Shown here piece after piece: positions 17,952 through 25,680 of a stretch of 29,215 bases of DNA. The stretch lies in the NCBI GenBank assembly GCA_021202495.1, contig JAJQCX010000110.1:1-29215 (forward strand). Direction: 5' to 3'. The DNA comes from Clostridia bacterium (lineage in GTDB: Bacteria; Bacillota; Clostridia; UMGS1883). A program made the translations under genes and the position numbers. Positions within the stretch are counted from its first letter, which is position 1. The number at the start of each line of letters is the position of its first letter. Below the pieces are notes generated by a model. The model saw only the letters and a list, made by a program, of their open reading frames with translations. It did not search any database and was not told the DNA's origin.

Positions 17952-18392
17952 TCAATCCTTAATTTCGGCTTTTTGTTTTAAGTACACGGCGAGTGCACCG
18001 TTGATGAATTTGTATGCTTCTTCCTCGGCATAGAGCTTCGCAAGCTCGACAGCCTCATTCACACTGACGGAGTAGGGCACATCGTCAATGTTATCTATTT
18101 CATACACCGCAAGCTGCAAAATGGCAAGGTTCATCTTCGGCAGTCTTTCGGGAGTCCACTTTTTTAAGAGCGGAGCTATTTTGGCGTTGAGCTCATCTTT
18201 TTTCTCAGCCGCGCCGAACGCCAGACGGCGCATGTATTCGACGTCGTTTTTGCTCATCTCCTCCGCCCACATTTCCGCCTCGTCCTTGTGCGTTTCCTCA
18301 AAATATTCGCACACATCCTCAGGCTCCTCCTTCATCAGGGCGCAGTTATAAATTATTTTCAATGCGTTTTCTCTTGCCGCTTTTCTGCTCAT
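17952..18392 (-). CDS. nusB: Transcription antitermination factor NusB
   Basis: Binds boxA RNA with S10 (NusE) for rRNA antitermination. The 146 residues are all-helical with the family features SRKAAREN(A)LKIIYNC at the N-terminus, LLKKWTPERLPKMNLAILQLAVYEI (about 78-105), PYSVSVNEAVELAKLYAEEEAYKFINGALAVY (about 112-140). It lies 13 bp after rseP and next to xseA; the nusB-xseA-xseB-ispA order is common in Firmicutes. Confidence 0.95.
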   Translation of the reverse strand: MSRKAARENALKIIYNCALMKEEPEDVCEYFEETHKDEAEMWAEEMSKNDVEYMRRLAFGAAEKKDELNAKIAPLLKKWTPERLPKMNLAILQLAVYEIDNIDDVPYSVSVNEAVELAKLYAEEEAYKFINGALAVYLKQKAEIKD

Positions 18393-18405
18393 GTCAGTAC
18401 CTACC

Positions 18406-19446
18406 TTATCCGCTAATCAATTTCATAATATCCGACCACATAACATATATCCCAAGCCCCAGTATGAGCGCAAGCCCCATGAGGTTGATATAGCCCAAGA
18501 TATTTTTGTTTTGCTTTTTGCGCGTCACAAGCTCTATAAAGGCGAAAATAATGCTGCCGCCGTCAAGCGCGGGGAAGGGCAGTAAATTAAATACGCCCAA
18601 ATTCACGCTTATCATGCCGAAAAGATAGAGAAGCGACAGCCACAGCGCCTCTCCTCCGCCGCCCGTTTCGGCAACGGCTTCCGCCGTTTCGTCCACGACC
18701 TGCACAATGCCGACAGGTCCCGAAAGGTCTTTCACACTCACCCCGCCCGTAAAGAACTGCTTTAAAGAAAAGAACACCGCTCTCACGACGTAGCGCGTGT
18801 CATAGTAAGAATATTTCACAACGTCAAGCACGTTTAAATCCGTCTTGTGCAAAAGCTGCACGCCCAAATATTTTACGCCGTCTTTTTCGCTCACCGAAAC
18901 GTCAAAGCACATTCTTTCTCCGTTTCGCAACACCGTGACGGAAACGGTGTCCTCCGCGTTCAGTAAAAAAAGGCGCATGTCGGCATATGTTCCGATGCTT
19001 GTGTTGTCGAGCTTTTTAATAACGTCGCCCGCCTCGATGCCCGCCGTCTCTGCGCCGCCGCCCTCGGTTACCCCGCCGACGGAGGTCGTTATAACAGAGC
19101 CCTGCGCCGCGGTTATAATCACAAAGCACAAAAAGCCCAGAAGCACGTTCATTGCCGCGCCCGCCGCCAAAATGACGATGCGCTTTAATGGGTGAATGTT
19201 GCCGAACGCTCTTGGGTCGTCGTTTTCCTCGTTCTCATCTTCAAGCTTGACGTAGCCTCCGAGCGGCAAAAGCCTAATCGAATACTGCGTCTCGCCCTTC
19301 ACCTTCTTCAAAACGAGCGGACCCATACCGATTGAAAATTCGTGCACCGTAACGCCGAAACGCTTTGCCGTTAAAAAGTGCCCCGCCTCGTGCAGAATGA
19401 CCATTATCCCGAACGCAATGACAGTTACAATGATAGAAAAAACCAT
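18406..19446 (-). CDS. rseP: Site-2 intramembrane zinc metalloprotease, RseP/RasP type
   Basis: M50 protease that cleaves within membrane segments of anti-sigma factors, signal-peptide remnants and similar substrates. HEAGH (19-23) sits in the first transmembrane helix. A PDZ domain covers about 112-190 (GGGAETAGIEAGDVIKKLDN). The third zinc ligand lies in NLLPFPALDGGSI (about 283-295) in a later transmembrane helix. The 346-residue length is typical. It is placed after dxr, the standard Firmicutes order, with a 13-bp gap. In spore-formers a relative (SpoIVFB) also exists, but the PDZ domain and the cdsA-dxr context point to RseP/RasP. Confidence 0.95.
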   Translation of the reverse strand: MVFSIIVTVIAFGIMVILHEAGHFLTAKRFGVTVHEFSIGMGPLVLKKVKGETQYSIRLLPLGGYVKLEDENEENDDPRAFGNIHPLKRIVILAAGAAMNVLLGFLCFVIITAAQGSVITTSVGGVTEGGGAETAGIEAGDVIKKLDNTSIGTYADMRLFLLNAEDTVSVTVLRNGERMCFDVSVSEKDGVKYLGVQLLHKTDLNVLDVVKYSYYDTRYVVRAVFFSLKQFFTGGVSVKDLSGPVGIVQVVDETAEAVAETGGGGEALWLSLLYLFGMISVNLGVFNLLPFPALDGGSIIFAFIELVTRKKQNKNILGYINLMGLALILGLGIYVMWSDIMKLISG

Positions 19447-19459
19447 TTAATTCGCCCTT

Positions 19460-20605
19460 TTAATTTTTATTTGCCGCTTCGCGCACCGCTTGGCGGGCGA
19501 AACGATCCGCTTCTTCGATTTCCTCAATCGTCGGAGAAGCCTTTACAATATGTTTATCCACAGCCTTTGCAATATATTCTGTAATATCGCCGAATCGGCA
19601 TTCGCCGCGAAGAAACATTCCCACAGCCTCCTCGTTTGCGCCGTTAAAGACGGCGGGCATTGTGCCGCCCGTTTTCGCCGCGCGCTTTGCCATGTTCACG
19701 GCGGGGAAGGCTTCGTTATCTATTTCATCAAAGGTCAGTGTGCCTATCTTTGCCAAATCGAGCCGCTCCGTTACGCGCATTGCGCGCTTTGGATAGTGCA
19801 GCGCGTAGGAAATCGGCAGCTTCATGTCAGGCACACCCAATTGCCCGATAACGCTCCCGTCGCAAAATTCGACAAGCGAATGGACAATGCTCTGCCGATG
19901 AACAACAGGGATAATGTTATCTATATCGACGCCGAAAAGGTGCATCGCTTCGATAATTTCGAGCCCCTTATTCACAAGCGTCGCGCTGTCAATCGTTATC
20001 TTCGCGCCCATGCTCCAATTGGGATGCTTTAAGGCGTCCTGCGCCGTCATGTTATATATTTCATCCCTCTTTCTGCCGAAAAAGGGACCGCCCGAAGCGG
20101 TTATTATTATTTTATCCACAAACGCGCTCTGATTTGAAATTGATTGAAAAATCGCGCTGTGTTCGCTGTCAACCGGGATAATTTTCACGTTTTTCTTTTT
20201 CGCGAAATCCATCACGATGTGCCCCGCGGTGACAAGCGTTTCCTTGTTTGAAAGCGCAATGTCGCACCCCGCGTCAATCGCCGCCATCGTCGGACGCAGC
20301 CCCGCAATGCCGACAATCGCGGTCACGGCAACGTCGCCCGCGCCCGCACATTCAATGACGCCTTCCTCGCCCGAAAGCACCTTTGTGTCGGTATCCTTTA
20401 CTTTTATTTTAAGCTCCGCCGCCGCTTTCTCGTCGCTCATCGCGGCAAGGCGGGGCTTGTATTTTCGTATTTGCTTTTCCAAAAGAGCCGTGTTTTTGTG
20501 CGCGGTGAGCGCAGCAATTTCAAGCTCCTCGTCCATGTCCTTTACCTCAAGCGTCTGCGTTCCTATCGAACCCGTCGAACCTAAAAGGGCAATTTTTTTA
20601 GCCAT
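19460..20605 (-). CDS. dxr: 1-deoxy-D-xylulose-5-phosphate reductoisomerase
   Basis: NADPH- and metal-dependent conversion of DXP to methylerythritol phosphate, the committed step of the MEP isoprenoid pathway. The 381 residues have the NADPH motif LGSTGSIGTQTL (8-19), the metal and substrate region VDSEHSAIFQ, ASGGPFF, and SMGAKITIDSATLVNKGLEIIEAMHLFG. The gene starts 4 bp after cdsA. With ispA-type synthase and uppS in the same run it supplies undecaprenyl carrier lipid for cell wall synthesis. The next MEP gene often found after rseP (ispG) is not here; nusB follows instead. Confidence 0.96.
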   Translation of the reverse strand: MAKKIALLGSTGSIGTQTLEVKDMDEELEIAALTAHKNTALLEKQIRKYKPRLAAMSDEKAAAELKIKVKDTDTKVLSGEEGVIECAGAGDVAVTAIVGIAGLRPTMAAIDAGCDIALSNKETLVTAGHIVMDFAKKKNVKIIPVDSEHSAIFQSISNQSAFVDKIIITASGGPFFGRKRDEIYNMTAQDALKHPNWSMGAKITIDSATLVNKGLEIIEAMHLFGVDIDNIIPVVHRQSIVHSLVEFCDGSVIGQLGVPDMKLPISYALHYPKRAMRVTERLDLAKIGTLTFDEIDNEAFPAVNMAKRAAKTGGTMPAVFNGANEEAVGMFLRGECRFGDITEYIAKAVDKHIVKASPTIEEIEEADRFARQAVREAANKN

Positions 20606-20609
20606 AGCT

Positions 20610-21437
20610 TCATCTTCCTATCAATGTGAAAAACTCGTTTATCAAAAACACCGCGGGAGCCGTCAGCAGCACGCTGTCAAATCTGTCCAGCACGCCGCCG
20701 TGTCCCGGAATGAGATTGCCGTAATCCTTAACGTTATATTCGCGCTTTATCGCGGAAGTCGCAATGTCGCCCACGGGTCCCAAAATGCTGCACAAAAGCC
20801 CCGTCACCAAAAGCGCAGGTGTGCTGCATAGCACGTTAAAGACGTTTTTCAAAAGCGCGGCGTAAATGCCCATTGCAAGCACCGCCGCAGCAATGCCGCC
20901 GACCGCGCCCTCAATCGTCTTTTTGGGGCTCAATTCAGGCGCAAGCTTGTGCTTTCCGAAAAGGACGCCCGCAAAATACGCTCCGCCGTCCGCGCTCCAC
21001 GTCGCCGCAAAGAGAAGAACTATCAAATAAATGCCGTATTCATCCGCTCTCAGCGCGAATATGTAGGAATAAAGCAGCGCAATGAAGCCCGTGCCGAAAA
21101 ACGCAACCGAGGCGTCGGTCGTCTTTACATCCTTGTGACAAAGCGTCATCACAAGAAAAATAACGCCGATGTAGAGCGCCGCGACGAGCGCGCACACCTC
21201 GTAGAGCACGGCGCTGCCCAATTTGTGCGCCATGCCCAAAACGCCGCACATTATCGGAGCGAAAATGCCGGCCGCAGCAAGGGGCTTTTTGCTTAAAAGC
21301 CCCGTTGCGCGAAAAAACTCATACGCACCAATCGCCGCAAGCACAACCGTCAGCGCGTCAAACACATAGAACGGCGCAAACAACGCTGCCAAAAATATTG
21401 TTATGCCGAAAACCGCACTGACAATTCTTGTTTTCAT
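20610..21437 (-). CDS. cdsA: Phosphatidate cytidylyltransferase
   Basis: Membrane enzyme that makes CDP-diacylglycerol from phosphatidate and CTP, the precursor of bacterial phospholipids. The 275 residues contain about seven to eight hydrophobic helices, and the family signature SAIKREYNVKDYGNLIPGHG followed by GVLDRFDS lies near the C-terminus (about 232-260). KHKLAPELSPKKTIEGAVGG (about 165-185) is a second conserved block. It sits between uppS and dxr as in most Firmicutes. Confidence 0.95.
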   Translation of the reverse strand: MKTRIVSAVFGITIFLAALFAPFYVFDALTVVLAAIGAYEFFRATGLLSKKPLAAAGIFAPIMCGVLGMAHKLGSAVLYEVCALVAALYIGVIFLVMTLCHKDVKTTDASVAFFGTGFIALLYSYIFALRADEYGIYLIVLLFAATWSADGGAYFAGVLFGKHKLAPELSPKKTIEGAVGGIAAAVLAMGIYAALLKNVFNVLCSTPALLVTGLLCSILGPVGDIATSAIKREYNVKDYGNLIPGHGGVLDRFDSVLLTAPAVFLINEFFTLIGR

Positions 21438-21461
21438 AAATAACCCTCGCTAATTACTATT

Positions 21462-22214
21462 TTATACGCCGCCAAATCTACGTGACCTCTTTTGATAGTC
21501 ATATATCGCGCTCAGCAAATCCTCGTTTGAAAAGTCCGGCCACAAAATGTTTGAAAACCAAAGCTCGCTGTACGCGCTCTGCCAAAGAAAAAAGTTGCTC
21601 AGGCGATATTCGCCGCTCGGACGAATTATCAAATCGGGGTCGGGCTGAGATGCGGTATATGTACGCTTTGAAATATCGTCCTCGGTAATGTCCTCGGGCT
21701 TGATATTCCCCTTTTGCACCTCAATGGCAATTTCGCGCACAGCCTTCACGACCTCGTCGCGACCGCCGTAATTTAAGGCGACGTTTAACTGCAGCCCCAT
21801 GTTTTTCGCGGTCTGCTCCTCCATATAAAGCTGCTTTTTGCGAAAGGTTTCCGAAAACGCGCTTCGGTCGCCGATAAAATGAATTTGCACGTCGCGCCCC
21901 GCAAGGCGTTCAAGACCGTGGTCGAGATAATCCTCCAAGATGTTCATCAGGGCGTCGACCTCTTCCTTCGGTCTGCGCCAATTTTCGGTCGAAAAGGCGT
22001 AGACCGTGACTACCTTTACGCCGATGTTGCCCGCGTATTCCACAATGCGCTCAAACGTTTTCGCGCCGACGGCGTGCCCCGACGTTCGCGGCAGTCCCTT
22101 TTTCTTCGCCCATCTGCCGTTGCCGTCCATAATAATGCCGATGTGCTTGGGCAGATTGTCAAAATCGACCCTCTGCTCAAGCGATTTTTTCCGAAATAAA
22201 TCTTTAAGGCTCAT
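21462..22214 (-). CDS. uppS: Undecaprenyl diphosphate synthase (isoprenyl transferase)
   Basis: Cis-prenyltransferase that extends farnesyl diphosphate to the C55 carrier for peptidoglycan. The 250 residues show HIGIIMDGNGRWA with catalytic Asp30, GHAVGAK, VYAFSTENWRRP (71-82), LNYGGRDE (147-154) and DLIIRPSGEYRLSNFFLWQ. The usual RTSGE is RPSGE here (Pro199), a mild departure next to the diphosphate-binding arginines, which are kept. The ATG overlaps the frr stop (ATGA), so translation is probably coupled. Confidence 0.96.
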   Translation of the reverse strand: MSLKDLFRKKSLEQRVDFDNLPKHIGIIMDGNGRWAKKKGLPRTSGHAVGAKTFERIVEYAGNIGVKVVTVYAFSTENWRRPKEEVDALMNILEDYLDHGLERLAGRDVQIHFIGDRSAFSETFRKKQLYMEEQTAKNMGLQLNVALNYGGRDEVVKAVREIAIEVQKGNIKPEDITEDDISKRTYTASQPDPDLIIRPSGEYRLSNFFLWQSAYSELWFSNILWPDFSNEDLLSAIYDYQKRSRRFGGV

Positions 22215-22765
22215 ATCTCCATGATTTCCTTCTGCTTCTTTTCGGTGATTTTCTCAACCTCGCGAATTTTCGCGTCGGTCAGCTCCTGAATGTCCTTTTC
22301 AATGTTCTTCATGTCGTCCTCGGTAATTTCGTTCTTCTTTTTCTGAGCCTTATATGCGTCCATAGCGTCGCGGCGCACATTTCTGAGGCTCACCTTTGCC
22401 TCCTCGCTCTTCTTGGAAACCGTCTTCGAGAGCTCTTTTCTGCGCTCCTCTGTGAGCTGCGGGAACACAAGGCGGATAACTCTGCCGTCGTTCTGCGGAT
22501 TGATGCCGACCTCGCTTGACGAAATAGCCTTTTCGATGGGCTTTAAGAGCGAGCCGTCCCACGGCTGAATGACAAGCGACTTGGGATCGGGCGTCGAAAT
22601 TGACGCAACCTGCGCAATGGGCGTCATCGTGCCGTAATAATCGACAAAAACCTTGTCGAGCACAGCCGCGTTCGCGCGTCCCACTCTTATTGTGTTGAGC
22701 TCCTCCTTGTAGTAAGTAATCGCCTTGTCCATTTTTCCTTCAAGTTCCGGATAATTTCCCTTCAT
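22211..22765 (-). CDS. frr: Ribosome recycling factor
   Basis: Splits post-termination ribosomes together with EF-G. The 184 residues match the full family length: the helical domain I (LNTIRVGRANAAVLDKV near 28-44), the beta-rich domain II (VASISTPDPKSLVIQPWD about 53-70; INPQNDGRVIRLVFPQLTEERR about 93-114) and the C-terminal helices. GGGGGA precedes the ATG. It is 30 bp downstream of pyrH and overlaps uppS by 4 bp. Confidence 0.97.
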   Translation of the reverse strand: MKGNYPELEGKMDKAITYYKEELNTIRVGRANAAVLDKVFVDYYGTMTPIAQVASISTPDPKSLVIQPWDGSLLKPIEKAISSSEVGINPQNDGRVIRLVFPQLTEERRKELSKTVSKKSEEAKVSLRNVRRDAMDAYKAQKKKNEITEDDMKNIEKDIQELTDAKIREVEKITEKKQKEIMEI

Positions 22766-22795
22766 GTTAATTCCCCCTGTATTTTAATAAATTTT

Positions 22796-23503
22796 TTATT
22801 CGGTAACAATAGTTCCCACGCTTTCGCCCATGACGGCTCTGTAAATGTTCTCCGGATCGTCAAGTCCGAAAACCTGTATCGGCATTTTGTTGTCGCGGCA
22901 GAGCGCCGTCGCCGTCGAATCCATAACCTTCAAATCGCGGTTCAAAACCTCGGTGTAGCTCAAAACGTCAAATTTCTTTGCGTCGGGGTTCACGTTCGGG
23001 TCGCTGTCGTACACGCCGTCAACCTTTTTCGCCAACAAAATGACGTCCGCGTTTATCTCCGCCGCGCGCAGTGCCGCCGCGGTGTCAGTTGAGAAAAACG
23101 GGTTGCCCGTTCCGCAGCCGAAAATGACAACTCTGCCGCGGTTTAAGTGGCTGTTCGCCTTTCCTCTTATATAAGGCTCGGCAATCTGACGCATTTCAAT
23201 CGCCGTCTGCACTCTCGTTGTGACGTCCATCGCCTCAAGCGCCGAGCAAAGCGCGAGAGCGTTTATAACGGTCACGAGCATTCCCATGTGGTCGGCACGC
23301 GAGCGATCCATGTTTTCTCCCGAACGTCCGCGCCAAAAGTTGCCGCCGCCAACGACAACGGCAATCTCAACGCCCGTTTCGCTGCACTTTTTTATAACCT
23401 TACAGATTGAATCTATCGTGGGCTGGTCAAGCCCGAAACCCTTGCCTCCCGCGAGAGCCTCACCGCTGATTTTCAATAACACTCTTCTGTATTTGGGCTG
23501 CAT
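22796..23503 (-). CDS. pyrH: Uridylate kinase (UMP kinase)
   Basis: Phosphorylates UMP to UDP with ATP; hexameric amino-acid-kinase fold. The 235 residues show RVLLKISGEAL (6-16), VVGGGNFWRGR (about 46-56), DHMGMLVTVINALAL, GTGNPFFSTDTAAALRAAEI (about 131-150) and KVDGVYDSDP (about 160-169). AGGGGA lies 7 nt before the ATG. It heads the long minus-strand run. rpsB and tsf, usually just upstream, are missing here; the divergent spoVAC takes that place. Confidence 0.97.
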   Translation of the reverse strand: MQPKYRRVLLKISGEALAGGKGFGLDQPTIDSICKVIKKCSETGVEIAVVVGGGNFWRGRSGENMDRSRADHMGMLVTVINALALCSALEAMDVTTRVQTAIEMRQIAEPYIRGKANSHLNRGRVVIFGCGTGNPFFSTDTAAALRAAEINADVILLAKKVDGVYDSDPNVNPDAKKFDVLSYTEVLNRDLKVMDSTATALCRDNKMPIQVFGLDDPENIYRAVMGESVGTIVTE

Positions 23504-23534
23504 TGTTCTATCCCCTTACATATTTATTTTTAGC

Positions 23535-23563
23535 TATATACACATACAACCTTATTGTACCAA
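23535..23563 (-). promoter_or_regulatory. Candidate sigma-A promoter of the pyrH-led run
   Basis: On the minus strand TTGGTA (23558-23563), 17 bp and TATATA (23535-23540) lie about 32 bp before the pyrH ATG. TACAAT (23554-23559) just upstream is an alternative -10 with a poorer -35. The pyrH-spoVAC gap of 199 bp must hold both divergent promoters. Confidence 0.45.
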
Positions 23564-23602
23564 AGAATTGATGTTTTGAAAAGAGTTTTTTTATATTTTT
23601 TT

Positions 23603-23629
23603 AGCTTTGGGGGCAAAGCTGCCGAACAC
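23603..23629. repeat. Short hairpin with conserved tail, related to the two-hairpin repeat
   Basis: AGCTTTG-GGGG-CAAAGCT (23603-23620) is a perfect 7-bp hairpin followed by GCCGAACAC (23621-23629). The tail matches the linker after the first hairpin at 25501-25523 (GCCGCCGAACACGGGG) and at 3782-3805. The second stem is missing here (CACAGG instead of CACGGGG). It lies in the pyrH-spoVAC gap and is not followed by a T-run on either strand. Confidence 0.4.
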
Positions 23630-23651
23630 AGGAAAATCGTAGCGCTTTCTT

Positions 23652-23681
23652 GCATAATCCTTTCCTCTCTCGGTTATAATA
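23652..23681 (+). promoter_or_regulatory. Sigma-G-like promoter of spoVAC
   Basis: GCATA (23652-23656), an 18-bp spacer and TATAATA (23675-23681) lie just upstream of spoVAC. They resemble the forespore sigma-G pattern (GYATA and CATnnTA) that drives spoVA operons in Bacillus. The -10 also reads as a perfect sigma-A TATAAT, so assignment rests on the -35 and on the gene served. GAGGTGA (23687-23693) is the ribosome site. Confidence 0.45.
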
Positions 23682-23702
23682 CCCGCGAGGTGAATTATCA
23701 TT

Positions 23703-24143
23703 ATGGAATTATCAAAATCGCAGTATTCCGCGTTTGTCAAAGAGCGCTCCGATTCGTCGCCGATTGTGTTAGACACGGTTAAGGCCTACGCCGTCGGCGG
23801 GGCAATTTGCACGCTTGGGCAGGCGTTTAAAAATTTTTATCTCTCGCTGGGGCTTGGCGACAGCCTTTCCTCAACCGCAGTTTCGGTCACAATCATCGGC
23901 ATTGCGGCGTTTCTCACCGCGCTGCACGTCTTTGATTTTATCGCAAAATTCGCGGGCGCGGGCACTCTCGTTCCTATCACAGGCTTTGCAAACAGCGTCG
24001 TTTCGCCCGCGATTGAATATAAATCCGAAGGCTTTGTCACAGGGCTCGCTCAAAAAATGTTCGTCATTGCGGGACCGGTGATTGTTTACGGCACCGCCGC
24101 GTCGTTTGTTGCCGGGCTTATCTATTACATTTTTACACGATAA
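23703..24143 (+). CDS. spoVAC: Stage V sporulation protein AC
   Basis: Inner-membrane component of the SpoVA channel that moves dipicolinic acid into the developing spore and out at germination; in Bacillus SpoVAC behaves as a mechanosensitive channel. The 146 residues have a soluble N-terminus and about four hydrophobic segments, with family blocks VKAYAVGGAICTLGQAFKNFY (about 25-45) and FAGAGTLVPITGFANSVVSPAIEYKSEGFVTGLAQKMFVIAGPVIVYG (about 82-130). It is 15 bp upstream of spoVAD. Presence implies a spore-forming organism or a recent descendant. Confidence 0.95.
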   Translation: MELSKSQYSAFVKERSDSSPIVLDTVKAYAVGGAICTLGQAFKNFYLSLGLGDSLSSTAVSVTIIGIAAFLTALHVFDFIAKFAGAGTLVPITGFANSVVSPAIEYKSEGFVTGLAQKMFVIAGPVIVYGTAASFVAGLIYYIFTR

Positions 24144-24158
24144 ATAGGAGGAATTTTT

Positions 24159-25172
24159 GTGTCTTTCTTCACAAAGCTTTCCCGCTCGACGCTTCAATTT
24201 CACAATCCGCCCTCCGTTTTTTCCTTTGCCGCCGTCGCGGGTCCCAAGGAGGGACAAGGGCCGCTCGCAAAATGCTTCGACCGCGTTGAATCGGACGCAT
24301 ATTTCGGGCAAAAAACATGGGAGAAGGCGGAGAGCGCGCTTTTTAAGGAGGCTGTTGTTACCGCGCTCGACAAGGGCGGAATAAAATCGAACGATGTAGA
24401 CGTGCTCATCTCGGGCGATTTGTTAAACCAGTGCACCGCCACGGGCTACGCCGCGCGCGATCTTGCAATACCATACCTCGGTCTCTACGGCGCATGCTCC
24501 ACAATGGCGGAAAGCCTCTTTTGCGCGTCAATGCTCGTGAGCGGAGGATTAAACTGCGCCGTTGCCGCGACGTGCAGCCATTTTTGCTCCGCCGAAAAAC
24601 AGTACCGTTTCCCGCTCGAATACGGCGGGCAGCGTCCGCCGACATCGCAGTGGACGGTTACGGGCGCGGGCGCTGTAGTGCTGGGAAAGGGCGGCTCGCC
24701 TTTTGTCACACGCGTCACCTGCGGCAAAATCATCGACCCCGGAATTACCGACGCGAACAACATGGGCGCTGCGATGGCTCCCGCCTTTTGCGACACGGTA
24801 AAGCGTCATTTAAAAGCCGTCGGCGCAAAGCCCGGCGATTACGACATGATTTTTTCGGGAGATTTGGGCAAATTGGGCAAAAAAATAGCCGTCGACCTTT
24901 TAAAGGAGGACGGCATTGATATTTCCGAAAATTATGAAGACTGCGGCTGCATGATTTACGATTTAAATAAACAGGACGTACACTCGGGCGGCTCGGGCTG
25001 CGGGTGCAGCGCGAGCGTTTTGACAAGCTACATTCTTCCGCAAATGCGCACGCTAAAGCTCAACCGCGTCCTTTTTGCCGCAACGGGCGCGCTTTTGAGC
25101 CCGCTCACAACCCAACAGGGCGAAAGCATACCGTCAATTGCCCACGCTATCGAATTTTCAACTTCAATCTGA
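24159..25172 (+). CDS. spoVAD: Stage V sporulation protein AD
   Basis: Thiolase-fold protein on the outer face of the spore inner membrane that binds dipicolinic acid. The 337 residues match the family length, with RSTLQFHNPP near the start, DVLISGDLLNQC, GLYGACSTMAE (about 108-118), GGQRPPTSQWTVTGAGA (about 157-173), ITDANNMGAAMAPAF and a C-terminal GGSGCGCSASV and TGALLSP. The start is GTG at 24159, with AGGAGG 7 nt upstream. No spoVAE follows, and the 3' end overlaps the convergent spoIIID by 9 bp. Confidence 0.95.
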   Translation: MSFFTKLSRSTLQFHNPPSVFSFAAVAGPKEGQGPLAKCFDRVESDAYFGQKTWEKAESALFKEAVVTALDKGGIKSNDVDVLISGDLLNQCTATGYAARDLAIPYLGLYGACSTMAESLFCASMLVSGGLNCAVAATCSHFCSAEKQYRFPLEYGGQRPPTSQWTVTGAGAVVLGKGGSPFVTRVTCGKIIDPGITDANNMGAAMAPAFCDTVKRHLKAVGAKPGDYDMIFSGDLGKLGKKIAVDLLKEDGIDISENYEDCGCMIYDLNKQDVHSGGSGCGCSASVLTSYILPQMRTLKLNRVLFAATGALLSPLTTQQGESIPSIAHAIEFSTSI

Positions 25173-25430
25173 TTTTTTATTTTTCAAAAGCTCGTATTTT
25201 CTCTTTGTCGCCATGCCGCCGCGAATGTGGCGTTCCTCCTTATTGTGCTCCAACACCTTTTTTGTCTCGGCGTAAAGCGCCGGACTTATCATTTTAAGAC
25301 GGTATGTAACGTCCTTATGTACGCTCGATTTTGACATGGCAAATTTTTTCGCCGCCTCCCGCACCGTCGCCTTATTTTCTATGATGTAAACGGCGAGTGC
25401 CCGTGCCCGCTCCTCAATGTAACCCTTCAC
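25164..25430 (-). CDS. spoIIID: Sporulation transcriptional regulator SpoIIID
   Basis: Small DNA-binding protein that activates and represses mother-cell genes during sporulation, between sigma-E and sigma-K. The 88 residues start MKGYIEERARALAVYIIENKATVREAAKKFAMSK in family style (helix-turn-helix about 20-45, SKSSVHKDVTYRL) and keep HNKEERHIRGGMATKRKY near the end. The start is GTG, with GGAGG 8 nt upstream. Its 3' end overlaps spoVAD. In Bacillus spoIIID lies near spoIIQ/mbl, not near spoVA, so the context is different here. No convincing sigma-E promoter was found. Confidence 0.95.
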   Translation of the reverse strand: MKGYIEERARALAVYIIENKATVREAAKKFAMSKSSVHKDVTYRLKMISPALYAETKKVLEHNKEERHIRGGMATKRKYELLKNKKSD

Positions 25431-25467
25431 ACTAAACCCCTCCGATTTCAGGACTTTCTTGTCTATC

Positions 25468-25490
25468 TATATGTGAGGTTTTCCAAAATA
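25468..25490 (+). repeat. 23-bp direct repeat, left copy
   Basis: A perfect 23-bp sequence (starting TATATGTGAGG, ending CCAAAATA) that recurs in the same orientation at 26027-26049. It contains the short inverted repeat TTTT-CC-AAAA. This copy lies 38-60 bp upstream of the spoIIID start codon. No open reading frame of family type lies between the two copies. Confidence 0.9.
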
Positions 25491-25500
25491 GAACGGTTAA

Positions 25501-25553
25501 GTTCGGCGGCGCAGCCGCCGAACACGGGGACAACGTAGTCACGTTTTCCCCGT
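25501..25553. repeat. Two-hairpin intergenic palindromic repeat, copy 2
   Basis: The first hairpin is a perfect 10-bp stem (GTTCGGCGGC 25501-25510 with 25514-25523, loop GCA). The second has base ACGGGG (25524-25529) with CCCCGT (25548-25553), and an inner AACGT/ACGTT stem (25532-25536 and 25541-25545). The junction GAACACGGGGACAA and the order of stems match the element at 3782-3816. Confidence 0.6.
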
Positions 25554-25566
25554 AAACCCCTTTCAC

Positions 25567-25650
25567 ATCGGGCGCTTACGCTTACGCACGCCTACGGCGT
25601 GCTACCCCGATAGAGGTGTCAAAACCCGCGCGCATGTCGCGGGTTTTGAC
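25567..25650. other. Two further strong hairpins of the structured block
   Basis: A hairpin with ATCGGG (25567-25572) and CCCGAT (25606-25611) at the base contains an inner perfect 7-bp stem (GCACGCC 25586-25592 with 25596-25602). It is followed by a perfect 13-bp stem GTCAAAACCCGCG (25618-25630) with 25638-25650 and a 7-nt loop. The second could act as a transcription terminator in either direction, but its T-run is short (GATTTT on the plus strand). Confidence 0.6.
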
Positions 25651-25680
25651 GATTTTGCGCGGGGGCATTTCCTCCCCCTT

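Noticed and set aside
21600..21640. UppS Thr-to-Pro change in the RTSGE motif as sign of inactivity
   Set aside because: The arginines, Ser, Gly and Glu of the motif and the catalytic Asp30 are intact, and the gene is in its usual operon, so activity is expected.
23591..23776. Small minus-strand frame (61 codons) between pyrH and spoVAC
   Set aside because: It runs over the spoVAC start and promoter, has no ribosome site or recognisable sequence, and lies over the palindrome at 23603-23620.
25618..25650. The perfect 13-bp stem as terminator for spoIIID or spoVAD
   Set aside because: spoIIID is transcribed away from it and spoVAD ends at 25172, 450 bp upstream and beyond the convergent gene. 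No long T-run follows the stem.
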